Below, in pieces: positions 25,228 through 34,725 of a stretch of DNA of 64,000 nucleotides. This DNA comes from JADCCX01 sp031431475. Lineage in GTDB: Bacteria; Pseudomonadota; Alphaproteobacteria; Rhizobiales; Beijerinckiaceae. Positions within the stretch are counted from its first letter, which is position 1, and the number at the start of each line of letters is the position of its first letter. Location: contig JANPDL010000031.1 of assembly GCA_031431475.1 (NCBI GenBank), positions 122,872 to 186,871 of the forward strand, read 5' to 3'. The notes beneath the pieces were generated by a model that saw only the letters and a list, made by a program, of their open reading frames with translations, was not told the DNA's origin and did not search any database. Both the position numbers and the translations under genes were made by a program.

Positions 25228-26538
25228 ATGACAATACTGCATTCTCCGAAAACACTGTCGATTTCGCGCCGGAGAGTTGTGCGCGGGATATCCTTTCTGG
25301 CAACACTTGCCGCCGCACGCGTGATGTTTCCGTCGGGTGTCCATGCACAGGCCGCCGGTCCTGAAGTGAAGGGCACCAAGCTTGGCTATATTGCACTGAC
25401 TGACTCTGCCCCGCTGATCATCGCCAAGGAAAAGGGCTTCTTCACCAGGCACGGCCTGCCGGACATGGACATTGCCAAGCAGGCGTCCTGGGGTGCCATG
25501 CGCGACAACATGGCGCTCGGGCTTGCCCGTAACGGCATCGACGGCGGCCATATCCTGCGCCCCAAGGTGCATCTCTATTCCACCGGCGCAGTGATGCAGA
25601 ACAGCCAGCCCCTGCCGATGTACAACCTCCTGAATCTCAACGAAGATTGCCAGGGCATTTCGGTCTCGAACGAGTACAAGGATCTCAAGGTCGGGAAGGA
25701 TTCATCACCTCTCAAGGCGGCATTCGAGCGCAAGAAAGCCTCGGGCAAGGACCTCACGGCGGCCATGACTTTCCCCGGCGGCACGCATGACCTGTGGATC
25801 CGATACTGGCTGGCGGCCGGCGGCATCGATCCTGATACGGATATCAAGGTGATCACCGTGCCGCCACCGCAGATGGTGGCGAACATGAAGGTTGGCACCA
25901 TGGATCTGTTCTGCGTGGGCGAACCGTGGAACGAGCAACTGGTGAACCAGGACATCGGCTACACCGCCGTCACGACCGGCGAGTTATGGACGAAACATCC
26001 CGAGAAGGTTCTCGGCATGCGAGCCGACTTCGTCGATACCAACCCGAAGGCGACGCAGGCGATACTCATGGCCGTGATGGAAGCGCAGATGTGGTGCGAA
26101 AAAGCCGAAAACAAGCAGGAAATGGCCGAGATTGTCTCGCGCCGCCAGTGGTTCAATGTGCCGGTCGCAGACATTATCGGGCGCATCAAGGGCGAGATCA
26201 ACTATGGCCTCGGCCGCAAGGTGAACGATCCAGCGCTTGCCATGAAATTCTGGGGCAAATCGGGCGAGGCGTCCTACCCCTGGAGGAGCCTCGACACGTG
26301 GTTTGTGGCCGAGAACATCCGCTGGGGCAAGTTCGCGCCAACGACGGATATCAAGGCACTGGTGGACAAGACCAACCGGTCAGACCTGTGGCGCGAGGCT
26401 GCCAAGGCACTGGGTGTGGCGGATGCGCCGACGGGCGATTCACGCGGCATCGAGACATTTTTCGATGGTGTAAAATTCGATCCTGCAGATCCCATGGGAT
26501 ATCTTAAGTCGCTGAAGATCAAGCGCGTGGCGGTGTGA
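25228..26538 (+). CDS. nrtA: Nitrate-type ABC substrate-binding protein (NrtA/CmpA family)
   Basis: A 436-residue binding protein of the NrtA/CmpA/SsuA group. The N-terminus holds a twin-arginine signal (SRRRVVRGISF, then a hydrophobic stretch ending VHAQA), so it is probably exported folded by Tat. The mature part reads LGYIALTDSAPLIIAKEKGFF, PGGTHDLWIRYWLAAGGIDP and FCVGEPWNEQL, all typical of nitrate-binding members. ATG 25228 is chosen since it keeps the Tat motif near the N-terminus; an upstream ATG at 25156 would add 24 residues. A terminator-like hairpin separates it from the permease. Confidence 0.88.
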   Translation: MTILHSPKTLSISRRRVVRGISFLATLAAARVMFPSGVHAQAAGPEVKGTKLGYIALTDSAPLIIAKEKGFFTRHGLPDMDIAKQASWGAMRDNMALGLARNGIDGGHILRPKVHLYSTGAVMQNSQPLPMYNLLNLNEDCQGISVSNEYKDLKVGKDSSPLKAAFERKKASGKDLTAAMTFPGGTHDLWIRYWLAAGGIDPDTDIKVITVPPPQMVANMKVGTMDLFCVGEPWNEQLVNQDIGYTAVTTGELWTKHPEKVLGMRADFVDTNPKATQAILMAVMEAQMWCEKAENKQEMAEIVSRRQWFNVPVADIIGRIKGEINYGLGRKVNDPALAMKFWGKSGEASYPWRSLDTWFVAENIRWGKFAPTTDIKALVDKTNRSDLWREAAKALGVADAPTGDSRGIETFFDGVKFDPADPMGYLKSLKIKRVAV

Positions 26539-26581
26539 TTCGGGCACGCTTACCGGTCACTATCTCTTCTTTAGGCAATAG

Positions 26582-26620
26582 GCCCTCTTTTTGTGCAATG
26601 CACAAATCAAGGGCTTTTTT
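26582..26620 (+). terminator. Hairpin with T-run between nrtA and nrtB
   Basis: An imperfect 15-bp stem (GCCCTCTTTTTGTGC against GCACAAATCAAGGGC, three central mismatches, tiny AAT loop) is followed by six T. It begins 44 bp after the nrtA stop. It could be a partial terminator giving excess binding protein over permease, or an attenuator. The remaining bases up to 26795 hold no gene. Confidence 0.7.
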
Positions 26621-26795
26621 CTGCCCGGACGCATGATTCTTGGACATCACCTTGCCGCGGTTTCAGCTGTGAAAGCCGAGATCAGGGTATCATTCGCGAA
26701 GAAACCCGCTTTGGCACGGACCTTGAAAGGCAAGGAATGAACATTGTGGTGCACGCAAGTTTTCTAAGCGACGCGCCATCTGGAGACCAGACATA

Positions 26796-27737
26796 ATGGG
26801 CCTAGCGCAACTGAAAGAAGCCATTTCGCCAGGGCACACACCTATGGCCGCCAATGACAGTGCCAGGACATCGTTCGTCTCAACAGCCGTTCCGGTGACC
26901 ATCGTGGCGCTAAAGCCAGCCAGTGCTTCGGACTGGGGCCGCAAGGCACAGCGCCTCGGCAATTGGATGCTCCTTAACGTGCTACCTCCCCTTATTACCG
27001 TAACCGTCTTGTTGCTGATCTGGCAGATCGCCTTTTCAGGCCCAAAGTCCACCTTGCCCGCACCAACCGTCGTCTGGAGCGAGGCCAAGGACCTTATCCT
27101 GCAACCGTTTTACTGGGCGGGCTCGCAGGATATCGGGCTAGGGTGGCGTGTGCTGACATCGCTGCAGAGGGTGGTCATCGGCTTTGGTCTCGCCGCTATC
27201 GTCGGTGTCACGGTGGGAGCCTTCATTGGTCAGTCGATCTGGGCCATGCGCGGGCTTGATCCGGTGTTCCAGGTGCTGCGCACGGTGCCGCCACTGGCGT
27301 GGCTGCCGATCTCACTAGCGGCATTTCGCGACTCCAACCCGTCCGCGATCTTCGTCATCTTCATCACGGCGATCTGGCCGGTCATTATCAACACGGCGGT
27401 CGGTATCCGCAACATTCCGCAGGATTATCGCAACGTGGCGGCTGTACTCCGGCTCAACTCCATCGAGTTTTTTTTCAAAGTCATGCTGCCCTCGGCCGCA
27501 CCCTACATCTTTACGGGACTACGTATTGGCGTTGGCCTGTCCTGGCTCGCCATCGTCGCGGCTGAAATGCTGACGGGCGGCGTCGGCATTGGCTTCTTCA
27601 TCTGGGATGCCTGGAACTCGTCGAAGTTGCCCGACATCGTGGTGGCTCTCCTCTACATCGGCCTGGTTGGATTCATCCTCGACCGACTTGTGGAGGCTCT
27701 TGGCAAGCTTATAACGCGCGGCACATCGGCGACGTGA
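26796..27737 (+). CDS. nrtB: Nitrate-type ABC permease (NrtB)
   Basis: A 313-residue inner-membrane permease. After a 60-residue polar N-terminus come about six membrane segments. The ATPase-contact loop is NIPQDYRNVAAVLRLNSIEF, with LPSAAPYIFTGLRIGVGLSW and MLTGGVGIGFFIWDAWN typical of NrtB. A second in-frame ATG (MAANDSARTSF) could be the start; 26796 is kept because GGAGA lies 10 nt before it. It pairs with NrtA and the ATPase that follows. Confidence 0.9.
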   Translation: MGLAQLKEAISPGHTPMAANDSARTSFVSTAVPVTIVALKPASASDWGRKAQRLGNWMLLNVLPPLITVTVLLLIWQIAFSGPKSTLPAPTVVWSEAKDLILQPFYWAGSQDIGLGWRVLTSLQRVVIGFGLAAIVGVTVGAFIGQSIWAMRGLDPVFQVLRTVPPLAWLPISLAAFRDSNPSAIFVIFITAIWPVIINTAVGIRNIPQDYRNVAAVLRLNSIEFFFKVMLPSAAPYIFTGLRIGVGLSWLAIVAAEMLTGGVGIGFFIWDAWNSSKLPDIVVALLYIGLVGFILDRLVEALGKLITRGTSAT

Positions 27738-27754
27738 AAGAAAGGAAGCGGATC

Positions 27755-28555
27755 ATGGCAAAGCCTTATCTCAAGCTCGATCACATCGATAAAAGCTTCC
27801 AGCGCGGCAATACCACAACAGATGTTTTGCAGGATGTGAACCTGACAATTTCCCACGGCGAATATGTCTCGATCATCGGGCATTCGGGCTGCGGAAAATC
27901 GACGTTGCTCAACATCATCGCAGGCCTGACCGAAGTAACGAAAGGCGCTGTGCTTCTGGAGGATATGGAGGTCAACAGCCCCGGACCCGACCGCGCGGTT
28001 GTCTTTCAGAACCATTCGCTGCTGCCATGGCTGACGGTCTACGAGAATGTATCGCTTGCCGTGAACAAGGTTTTCGGCGGGAAGAAATCGCGTGCGGAGC
28101 GCGACGAGTGGATCCGCCACAATCTGGCACTGGTGCACATGACGCATGCGCTGGACAAGCGCCCGGCAGAAATTTCAGGCGGCATGAAGCAGCGCGTTGG
28201 CATTGCCCGCGCGCTGGCAATGGAGCCCAAGATTCTTCTCCTCGATGAACCTTTCGGCGCACTGGATGCGCTCACCCGCGCGCATCTGCAGGATTCCGTC
28301 ATGGATATCCATTCCCGCCTCAAGAACACAATGATCATGATCACCCATGATGTGGACGAGGCTGTGCTGTTGTCCGACCGCATCGTCATGATGACCAACG
28401 GCCCTTCCGCCACCATCGGCGAGGTGCTGGATGTCACGCTTGCACGGCCGCGTCGCCGCCTCGATCTGGTCAACGACGCGACCTACACGCATTGCCGCGC
28501 GGCAGTGTTGGAATTCCTCTACGCCCGCCACAAGGCACCCGCGATTGCGGCCTGA
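27755..28555 (+). CDS. nrtD: Nitrate-type ABC ATP-binding protein (NrtD)
   Basis: A 266-residue ATPase with Walker A GHSGCGKST, signature EISGGMKQRVG and Walker B ILLLDEPFGALD; the Q-loop VVFQNHSLLPWLTVYENV is that of nitrate/taurine-type systems. ATG 27755 follows AAAGGAAG; an in-frame GTG at 27734 overlaps nrtB but lacks a site. It ends 1 nt before the next start. No NrtC-type regulatory domain is fused to it. Confidence 0.91.
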   Translation: MAKPYLKLDHIDKSFQRGNTTTDVLQDVNLTISHGEYVSIIGHSGCGKSTLLNIIAGLTEVTKGAVLLEDMEVNSPGPDRAVVFQNHSLLPWLTVYENVSLAVNKVFGGKKSRAERDEWIRHNLALVHMTHALDKRPAEISGGMKQRVGIARALAMEPKILLLDEPFGALDALTRAHLQDSVMDIHSRLKNTMIMITHDVDEAVLLSDRIVMMTNGPSATIGEVLDVTLARPRRRLDLVNDATYTHCRAAVLEFLYARHKAPAIAA

Positions 28556-28556
28556 C

Positions 28557-29810
28557 ATGCGCCAACGGCTCCTCATCATCGGCAATGGCATGGCCAGCGT
28601 CCGGCTGGTGGAAACGCTGGTCCGCATCGCACCTGAGCAGTTCACCATCACCGTGGTGGGTGCGGAGGCGCAGCCCGGTTACAACCGCGTGTTGCTCTCG
28701 GCTTTGCTGGCGCAGGACGTATCCGCCGAGGATGTCATTCTGCGGGACCATGCATGGTATGAAAGCCATAACATCCGGCTGATCAGTGGCGATGCGGTCA
28801 GCACGGCGTCGACTGAGGACAAGTTCGCAACGCTGGCATCAGGCGATGTGATTTCCTTCGACCAATGCGTTTTTGCCACCGGATCGCATCCCATTCGCCT
28901 ACCGATGCCCGGCATGGACAAGCCAGGCGTCATCACCTTCCGCGATCTGCCAGATGTGGCAGCCATGGAGCAGGCAGCACTCGCCAAGCGCCGCGTGGCT
29001 GTGATCGGTGGTGGCTTGCTGGGCATCGAGGCAGCCTATGGTCTGGCCCGGCGTGGTGCCGAGGTGACGCTCGTGCATGTCATGGACCGCCTGATGGAAC
29101 GCCAGCTTGATGCTCCGGCGGCTGCACTTGTTGCAAAAGCGCTGGGAAACAAGGGCGTGACAGTGCTGCTGTCCAAGCAGACCCTCGCTGTCACTGGCCA
29201 TACACATGCGACCGGCCTTGCCTTCGCGGATGGAACTTCGCTCGAAGCTGATATGGTTGTATGCGCGGTTGGCATCCGGCCCAACGCCGACCTTGCGGAG
29301 GCAGCGGGTCTGGCGGTCAATCGCGGCATTATCGTGGATGATGCCATGGCGACCAACTTTGCCGGATTCCATGCCATCGGGGAATGTGCCGAGCATGGCG
29401 GCGTGGCTTACGGGCTTGTCGAACCGGCCTATGCGCAGGCTGAAGCGCTCGCCCGGCAGCTGATGGGCGAAGCTGGCGCTTTCACCGGCATGGTGCTGGC
29501 CACCAACCTCAAGGTTTCGGGTTTGCCGGTGTTTTCCGCCGGGAATTTCGTGGGTGGTGACGGATTGCACAGCGTCACGCTTCAGGTCCGCAAAACGGGC
29601 ACCTACCGCAAACTGGTGTTTGACGGAACGAAGCTGGCGGGATGCGTGCTGGTGGGCGAGACCGGTGATGCGCTGTGGTACCTCGACCTGATCCGGCGCG
29701 GGATTGATGTCTCTTCCGCACGGCGGCATCTTATCCACGGGCGGGATTTTGCAGAGCTTGCGTTGGGCGAGTCGGGCCTTGGCGAGCCAGGCCTTCTGGA
29801 AGCAGCGTAA
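28557..29810 (+). CDS. FAD-dependent NAD(P)H oxidoreductase of the nitrate assimilation operon
   Basis: A 417-residue flavoprotein equal to the N-terminal part of NirB/NasB-type nitrite reductases. It has two nucleotide-binding folds (RLLIIGNGMASVRL at the N-terminus; VAVIGGGLLGIEAAYGLARRG near 145) and the C-terminal block DLIRRGIDVSS. It lacks the siroheme/4Fe-4S sulfite-reductase domain, so it cannot reduce nitrite itself. In alphaproteobacterial operons such a protein supplies electrons from NADH to NasA. It overlaps neither neighbour but is 1-2 nt from both. Confidence 0.88.
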   Translation: MRQRLLIIGNGMASVRLVETLVRIAPEQFTITVVGAEAQPGYNRVLLSALLAQDVSAEDVILRDHAWYESHNIRLISGDAVSTASTEDKFATLASGDVISFDQCVFATGSHPIRLPMPGMDKPGVITFRDLPDVAAMEQAALAKRRVAVIGGGLLGIEAAYGLARRGAEVTLVHVMDRLMERQLDAPAAALVAKALGNKGVTVLLSKQTLAVTGHTHATGLAFADGTSLEADMVVCAVGIRPNADLAEAAGLAVNRGIIVDDAMATNFAGFHAIGECAEHGGVAYGLVEPAYAQAEALARQLMGEAGAFTGMVLATNLKVSGLPVFSAGNFVGGDGLHSVTLQVRKTGTYRKLVFDGTKLAGCVLVGETGDALWYLDLIRRGIDVSSARRHLIHGRDFAELALGESGLGEPGLLEAA

Positions 29811-29812
29811 CC

Positions 29813-32494
29813 ATGAACGTCCGTCCGGCATCCGGCGTCGTCAGGACGACCTGCCCCTATTGCGGTGTCGGCTGCGGGGTGGAAGCCATTCCGGATGCTG
29901 CGGGCGGGGTCACCATGCGCGGGGATGCGTCACATCCCGCCAATTTCGGCAAGCTCTGCGTCAAGGGCTCGGCGCTGGGCGAGACGCTGGGGCTCGACGG
30001 GAGGCTGCTGCATCCCATGATTCATGGCCAGCGCGCCACATGGAACCAGGCGATCGGCTTCGTGGCTGAGGGCCTCAGCAAGGTGATTGCGCAACACGGC
30101 CCGAATGCGGTCGCCTTCTATCTCTCGGGGCAGTTGCTCACCGAGGATTATTACATCGCCAATAAATTCGCGAAGGGCTTCCTTGGCACACCGCATGTCG
30201 ACACCAACTCACGGCTGTGCATGGCGTCTTCAGTGGCGGGACACCGCAGGGCTTTCGGTTCCGATACGGTGCCGCAGACCTACGTGGATCTGGATGAGGC
30301 TGACCTGATCATCCTTGTCGGGTCCAATGCGGCGTGGTGCCATCCCGTATTGTACCAGCGCATGCAGATAGCGCGGGAGAAGCGCGGAACGCAAGTGATC
30401 AACATCGATCCGCGCCGTACCGCTACAAGCGAAGGATCGGACCTGCACCTCTCGGTGAAATCCGGCATGGACAGCGTGCTGTTCTCGTGGTTGCTCGTAC
30501 AGCTTGAAGCACGAGGTGCTACGGATCGGACGTATGTGAAGCGATATACCACGGGCTTTGATACAGCGCTTGCATCCGCGAGCGCCATTGCGCCCGATCT
30601 TGAAACCGTCGCATCGCGCACCGGACTTGACGCGGGCGACATCACGGGTTTCGTAGACCTGTTCATCGCCAGCGACCGCGTCGTGACCTGCTACAGTCAG
30701 GGCGTCAACCAGTCAGCGCAAGGCTCGGACAAGGTCAACGCCATTCTCAATTGCCACCTGGCGACGGGGCGTATCGGCAGGCCTGGCAGCGGGCCGCTGT
30801 CGCTCACGGGGCAACCCAACGCCATGGGAGGCCGCGAGGTGGGTGGGCTCGCCAACATGCTGGCAGCACATATGGGCTATTCGCCGCCTGAGGTGGATCG
30901 CGTGCGGCGCTTCTGGGACGCGCCGAACATAGCGCAGAACGAGGGCCTGAAGGCGGTCCAGATGTTCGAGGCCATCGAGCGCGGCGAGATCAAGGCGCTC
31001 TGGGTGATGCACACCAACCCTGCGGTGACGCTGCCCCGGGCTGATGCCATGCGCGCCGCCATGAAAAAACTTGATCTGTTCGTGGTCTCCGAAGCCATAA
31101 CAAATACCGACACCACATTGTCAGGCGCCCATGTCCTGCTGCCCGCAGCTGTGTGGGGCGAAAAGGATGGCACGGTCACCAATTCCGAGCGGCGGATTTC
31201 CCGCCAGCGGTCTTTCCTGCAACCACCTGGCGAAGCTAGACCAGACTGGGAACATATCACGCTGGTGGCAAGGCGCATGGGTTACGCTGAGGGTTTCAAC
31301 TACACGAATGTTGCGGCGATCTACCGTGAGCATGCGGCGCTCTCCGCATGCGAGAACAATGGCAGCCGCGATTTCGATATCGGTGCGACGGCAGATATCA
31401 GCGATGCGGGTTATGACGAGATGGAGCCGTTCCTGTGGCCATGGCGCAAGGGCGAGGCACCGCAGGAGCGGTTCTTCGCGGATGGCAGGTTTTATACACC
31501 GGACAGGCGCGCACGGTTGCTGGCTTTGGCGGACCCGGTGCTGGCAGCGCCGGTGGATGCGCGGTTTCCGTTCCTGCTCAACACGGGACGCGTGCGCGAT
31601 CACTGGCACACGATGACGCGTACGGGCAAAGCTATCCGGCTGGCGCGCCATGTTGCCGAGCCGATGTTGGCAATGAACGCGGGCGATGCGACGGGGCTTG
31701 GTGTTGTAGAGGGCAACTTTGTCCGCATCGACAGCGCTCACGGCGCAGCCACCTTGCGCGTCACGCTGGATGACGGCCTGCCACAAGGCAGCGTTTTCGC
31801 GCCGTTCCACTGGAATGATGCCTCAAGCGGTCTGGCCCGAGTGGATGCCGTGGCGCAGGCCGTGACAGACCCTGTGTCGGGGCAGCCGGAGATGAAGGCC
31901 ACGCCGGTGAAACTGACGCCGATCAGCATGGCTTCGGAAGGCTTTCTCGTCAGCCGCCAGCGCATCATCCTGCCGGACTGGTTACAGCACACCCGCATCA
32001 CGATTCCTGGCGGAGAGGCATTGCTCTTTGCTTCGACGCGATCCCCCGAGGCAATCCACGGGTTACTGATCAACCACCTCGGTGAGGCCTGGCAGCGCGC
32101 CGAGGTTTCCGATCCCTTTGCTGGTGATTTTCGCACATTGGCCTTCTCAGGCGAGCGCCTGAGTGCCGCGCTCTTCGTCCAGACCAGCCGTGACCCCGTG
32201 GCGCTGGACTGGCTGATCGAAAGCCTTGGCAAGGAGGCGTTGTCGCCAACCGAGCGCAAAACTGTTGTGGCAGGGATGACTCCGGCAAGTAACGTCGATC
32301 AGGGGCCGCTGATCTGCTCGTGTTTTGCAGTGAGGCGCGTGACGATTGCGACGGCAGTTCATGAAGGGGCAGCCACGGTCGAGGCGATCGGCGACATACT
32401 GAAGGCGGGCACCAATTGCGGTTCCTGCCGTCCCGAGATCAAGCGGGTGATCAGCGATGAACTGGCGAGTGCGCCTGTCCTGTTGGTGGCATGA
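29813..32494 (+). CDS. nasA: Assimilatory nitrate reductase catalytic subunit
   Basis: A cytoplasmic 893-residue molybdopterin (bis-MGD) enzyme reducing nitrate to nitrite. The N-terminal 4Fe-4S site is CPYCGVGC (Cys14, 17, 21) with a fourth Cys in LCVKGSALGE. MGD-binding blocks include SRLCMASSVAGHRRAFGSD, GANPAV-like LWVMHTNPAV and the C-terminal MolyD domain LLNTGRVRDHWHTMTRTGK. The final 60 residues form a BFD-like 2Fe-2S domain (ICSCFAVRR, NCGSCRPEIK) that should take electrons from the FAD reductase. No signal peptide is present. It ends 3 bp from the convergent thiD gene. Confidence 0.95.
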   Translation: MNVRPASGVVRTTCPYCGVGCGVEAIPDAAGGVTMRGDASHPANFGKLCVKGSALGETLGLDGRLLHPMIHGQRATWNQAIGFVAEGLSKVIAQHGPNAVAFYLSGQLLTEDYYIANKFAKGFLGTPHVDTNSRLCMASSVAGHRRAFGSDTVPQTYVDLDEADLIILVGSNAAWCHPVLYQRMQIAREKRGTQVINIDPRRTATSEGSDLHLSVKSGMDSVLFSWLLVQLEARGATDRTYVKRYTTGFDTALASASAIAPDLETVASRTGLDAGDITGFVDLFIASDRVVTCYSQGVNQSAQGSDKVNAILNCHLATGRIGRPGSGPLSLTGQPNAMGGREVGGLANMLAAHMGYSPPEVDRVRRFWDAPNIAQNEGLKAVQMFEAIERGEIKALWVMHTNPAVTLPRADAMRAAMKKLDLFVVSEAITNTDTTLSGAHVLLPAAVWGEKDGTVTNSERRISRQRSFLQPPGEARPDWEHITLVARRMGYAEGFNYTNVAAIYREHAALSACENNGSRDFDIGATADISDAGYDEMEPFLWPWRKGEAPQERFFADGRFYTPDRRARLLALADPVLAAPVDARFPFLLNTGRVRDHWHTMTRTGKAIRLARHVAEPMLAMNAGDATGLGVVEGNFVRIDSAHGAATLRVTLDDGLPQGSVFAPFHWNDASSGLARVDAVAQAVTDPVSGQPEMKATPVKLTPISMASEGFLVSRQRIILPDWLQHTRITIPGGEALLFASTRSPEAIHGLLINHLGEAWQRAEVSDPFAGDFRTLAFSGERLSAALFVQTSRDPVALDWLIESLGKEALSPTERKTVVAGMTPASNVDQGPLICSCFAVRRVTIATAVHEGAATVEAIGDILKAGTNCGSCRPEIKRVISDELASAPVLLVA

Positions 32495-32497
32495 ACG

Positions 32498-33295
32498 TCA
32501 CCACCAGTCGTGAAAATGATGCGCCGGACCGTGACCATGCCCGATCTTCAGGTCAGCGGCTGCTGCAATGGCAGATGTGACATAGGCCTTGGCCAATGCA
32601 ATGGCGTCTTCAAGCAACAAGCCTTTGGCAAGACCAGCGGCGATGGCTGACGACAGCGTGCAACCCGTGCCATGGACATCGCGCGTGGTGACGCGCTGTA
32701 CGCTGTAACGCCTGATGCTTCCGTCAAGGACCAGAATATCCGCGCTTTCCGGCCCTACGCCATGGCCGCCCTTGACGAGCACTGCTCGTGCACCCAGCGC
32801 CAGAATCGCATGGCCCTGCGCCACCATTGTGTCTTCTTCAACGGCCGTCGGGCCTCCGGTGATCACGGCGGCCTCAGGAAGATTGGGCGTTACAAGCGCT
32901 GCGCGCGGGATCAGGCTTTGGCGCAACGCCTCGACGGCATCGCGGTCCAGAAGACGGTCCCCAGATGCGGCAACCATGACCGGATCCAGCACGACGGGAA
33001 TATCACGCCACGACTCCAGCGCCATAGCAACAGTGTGGATGATCGCGGCGCTGGAGAGCATGCCAATCTTGATAGCTCGCACATCGAGATCGGAAAGGAC
33101 CGAACGGATTTGCTGCGCCACGAATTCGGGCGGGGCGTTGTGGATTGCCTGCACGCCGATCGTGTTCTGTGCCGTCAGCGCCGTGATGGCGGATGCGCCG
33201 TAGACGCCAAGCGCCGAGAAAGTTTTAAGATCGGCCTGAATCCCCGCTCCGCCGCTGGAATCGGAGCCTGCGATTGTCAGTGCGATCACGGTCAT
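32498..33295 (-). CDS. thiD: Hydroxymethylpyrimidine (phosphate) kinase
   Basis: A 265-residue ribokinase-fold enzyme that phosphorylates HMP and HMP-P for thiamine synthesis. It starts VIALTIAGSDSSGGAGIQADLK, the classic ThiD opening, and ends with HGTGCTLSSAIAAGLAKG, which carries the catalytic Asp/anion hole region. Its start overlaps the thiE stop by 4 nt. It is the last gene of the riboswitch-controlled salvage operon. Confidence 0.95.
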   Translation of the reverse strand: MTVIALTIAGSDSSGGAGIQADLKTFSALGVYGASAITALTAQNTIGVQAIHNAPPEFVAQQIRSVLSDLDVRAIKIGMLSSAAIIHTVAMALESWRDIPVVLDPVMVAASGDRLLDRDAVEALRQSLIPRAALVTPNLPEAAVITGGPTAVEEDTMVAQGHAILALGARAVLVKGGHGVGPESADILVLDGSIRRYSVQRVTTRDVHGTGCTLSSAIAAGLAKGLLLEDAIALAKAYVTSAIAAAADLKIGHGHGPAHHFHDWW

Positions 33296-33951
33296 GCCGA
33301 CCTCGTTTCGCGCATGCGCCGATGATGCGCTATCGCCGTGCGGAAAGCGGCCGCCGCATCTTCCGGATCGTCAGCACCGGCGATGGCCACCACCACGGCC
33401 AGACCTTCCGCGCCTGTCGCGATCACGTCCGGCACGGCCTCGACCGTCATGCCGCCGATGGCGACAACGGGCTTGCGTGACAGGCGTACGCAAGATGCTA
33501 GGCCTTGAAGGCCCATTGGTTCCGCTGCATCGGGCTTGACGCCTTTCGAGAGCACGGGGCCAATGCCCAGATGATCGACGAGATCCCACGGAACATCCTT
33601 CATCTGGACAGCATCAGTAATCGACAGCCCGATGATCGCAGCTGCTCCAAGAATAGCCCTTGCGGCTTGCGGCGGCAGGTCCTCCTGCCCCAAATGCACA
33701 CCTTCTGCGCCCACCGCCAGGGCAACATCCGGGCGGTCGTTGATGATCAGCGGCACCCCTAGCGGCTTCAGTACGATAGCCAACGCGCGGCCTTGCTCGA
33801 CCAGCCAGCTTGCCTTCGCCAGAGGATCCCTGAGCTGAATGAGCGTGGCACCGCCGCGTACGGCCATCAGCGCGGTTTCAATCAACCCGTGCCTTGCAGA
33901 GAGCGGCGTGTCGGTGACGTAGTAGAGCGAGAGATCAACAGGTTTCGACAT
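33292..33951 (-). CDS. thiE: Thiamine-phosphate synthase
   Basis: A 219-residue TIM-barrel enzyme joining HMP-PP and THZ-P. Landmarks are GGATLIQLRDPLAKA, PLIINDRPDVALAVGAEGVHLGQ(ED), GIGPVLSKG and PVVAIGGM. It starts 9 nt after thiM and overlaps thiD, so the three genes are co-translated. thiC and thiG are not here, consistent with a salvage operon. Confidence 0.95.
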   Translation of the reverse strand: MSKPVDLSLYYVTDTPLSARHGLIETALMAVRGGATLIQLRDPLAKASWLVEQGRALAIVLKPLGVPLIINDRPDVALAVGAEGVHLGQEDLPPQAARAILGAAAIIGLSITDAVQMKDVPWDLVDHLGIGPVLSKGVKPDAAEPMGLQGLASCVRLSRKPVVAIGGMTVEAVPDVIATGAEGLAVVVAIAGADDPEDAAAAFRTAIAHHRRMRETRSA

Positions 33952-33960
33952 TGCCGGATC

Positions 33961-34722
33961 TCAGGCCGCAGCCAGCGCATCCAGCAGGGCAACGGCAAAG
34001 CTGCCCGGACCCAACGCTGTGCTGCCCGCAGTTTCCGCCGCGTGTTTCATCAGCTGCAACGCTGCCACAGCCGCATCCTTTGGCGGCGCAACAGCGAGAA
34101 ACGCACCAACAAGTGCCGTTGTTGCGCAGCCCGTTCCGGTGACCTGCTGGCTCAACGGATGGCCACCACTAACCGCAGTGACGTCGTTGCCGTCCACAAC
34201 ATAATCCGTCGCTCCCGTGACGGCGATCACGGTCTTGAGCTTCAACGAGAGACGTTTTGCAGCATCGATGGCAGTTTCACTGCCTTCGAGCGAATCCACA
34301 CCCTTGCTGACGCTGACGCGACCGGAAAGCGCCACTATCTCGCTGGCATTGCCCCGGATGACAACAGGTTTCCGCTTGGCGAGAAATCTGCCCGTTCGCT
34401 GCCGAAAGCGTGTTGCGCCGATTCCGACAGGATCCAGCACCCAGGGAACGTCCTTCTTGCGCGCCTTGCGGATTGCCAACTCCATGGAACCAAGGAAGCT
34501 GGAATCGATCGTGCCCATGTTGACGACCAAAGCGCCGGATACTCCGACGAAATCGGCCACCTCTTCCGGTGCGTGTGCCATGACCGGCGAGGCACCTACA
34601 GCCAGCAGCACATTGGCCGTGAAGTTCATGACAACGAAGTTCGTCACATTGTGCACGAGCGGCCTGCGGGCGCGAAGTTCGGCCAAAAGCGGCGCAAACG
34701 GTTTCCCGGTGATCTCTGCCAT
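33961..34722 (-). CDS. thiM: Hydroxyethylthiazole kinase
   Basis: A 253-residue ribokinase-like enzyme phosphorylating thiazole. Typical blocks are RPLVHNVTNFVVMNFTANVLLA, GASPVMAHAPEE, VWVLDPVGIGAT-like VPWVLDPVGIGAT and VTGTGCATTALVGAFLA. ATG 34722 is set by GGAGGG 5-10 nt upstream, which is also the 3' edge of the TPP riboswitch. The frame is open further back through the riboswitch, but that extension is not plausible coding. Confidence 0.95.
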   Translation of the reverse strand: MAEITGKPFAPLLAELRARRPLVHNVTNFVVMNFTANVLLAVGASPVMAHAPEEVADFVGVSGALVVNMGTIDSSFLGSMELAIRKARKKDVPWVLDPVGIGATRFRQRTGRFLAKRKPVVIRGNASEIVALSGRVSVSKGVDSLEGSETAIDAAKRLSLKLKTVIAVTGATDYVVDGNDVTAVSGGHPLSQQVTGTGCATTALVGAFLAVAPPKDAAVAALQLMKHAAETAGSTALGPGSFAVALLDALAAA

Positions 34723-34725
34723 CCA

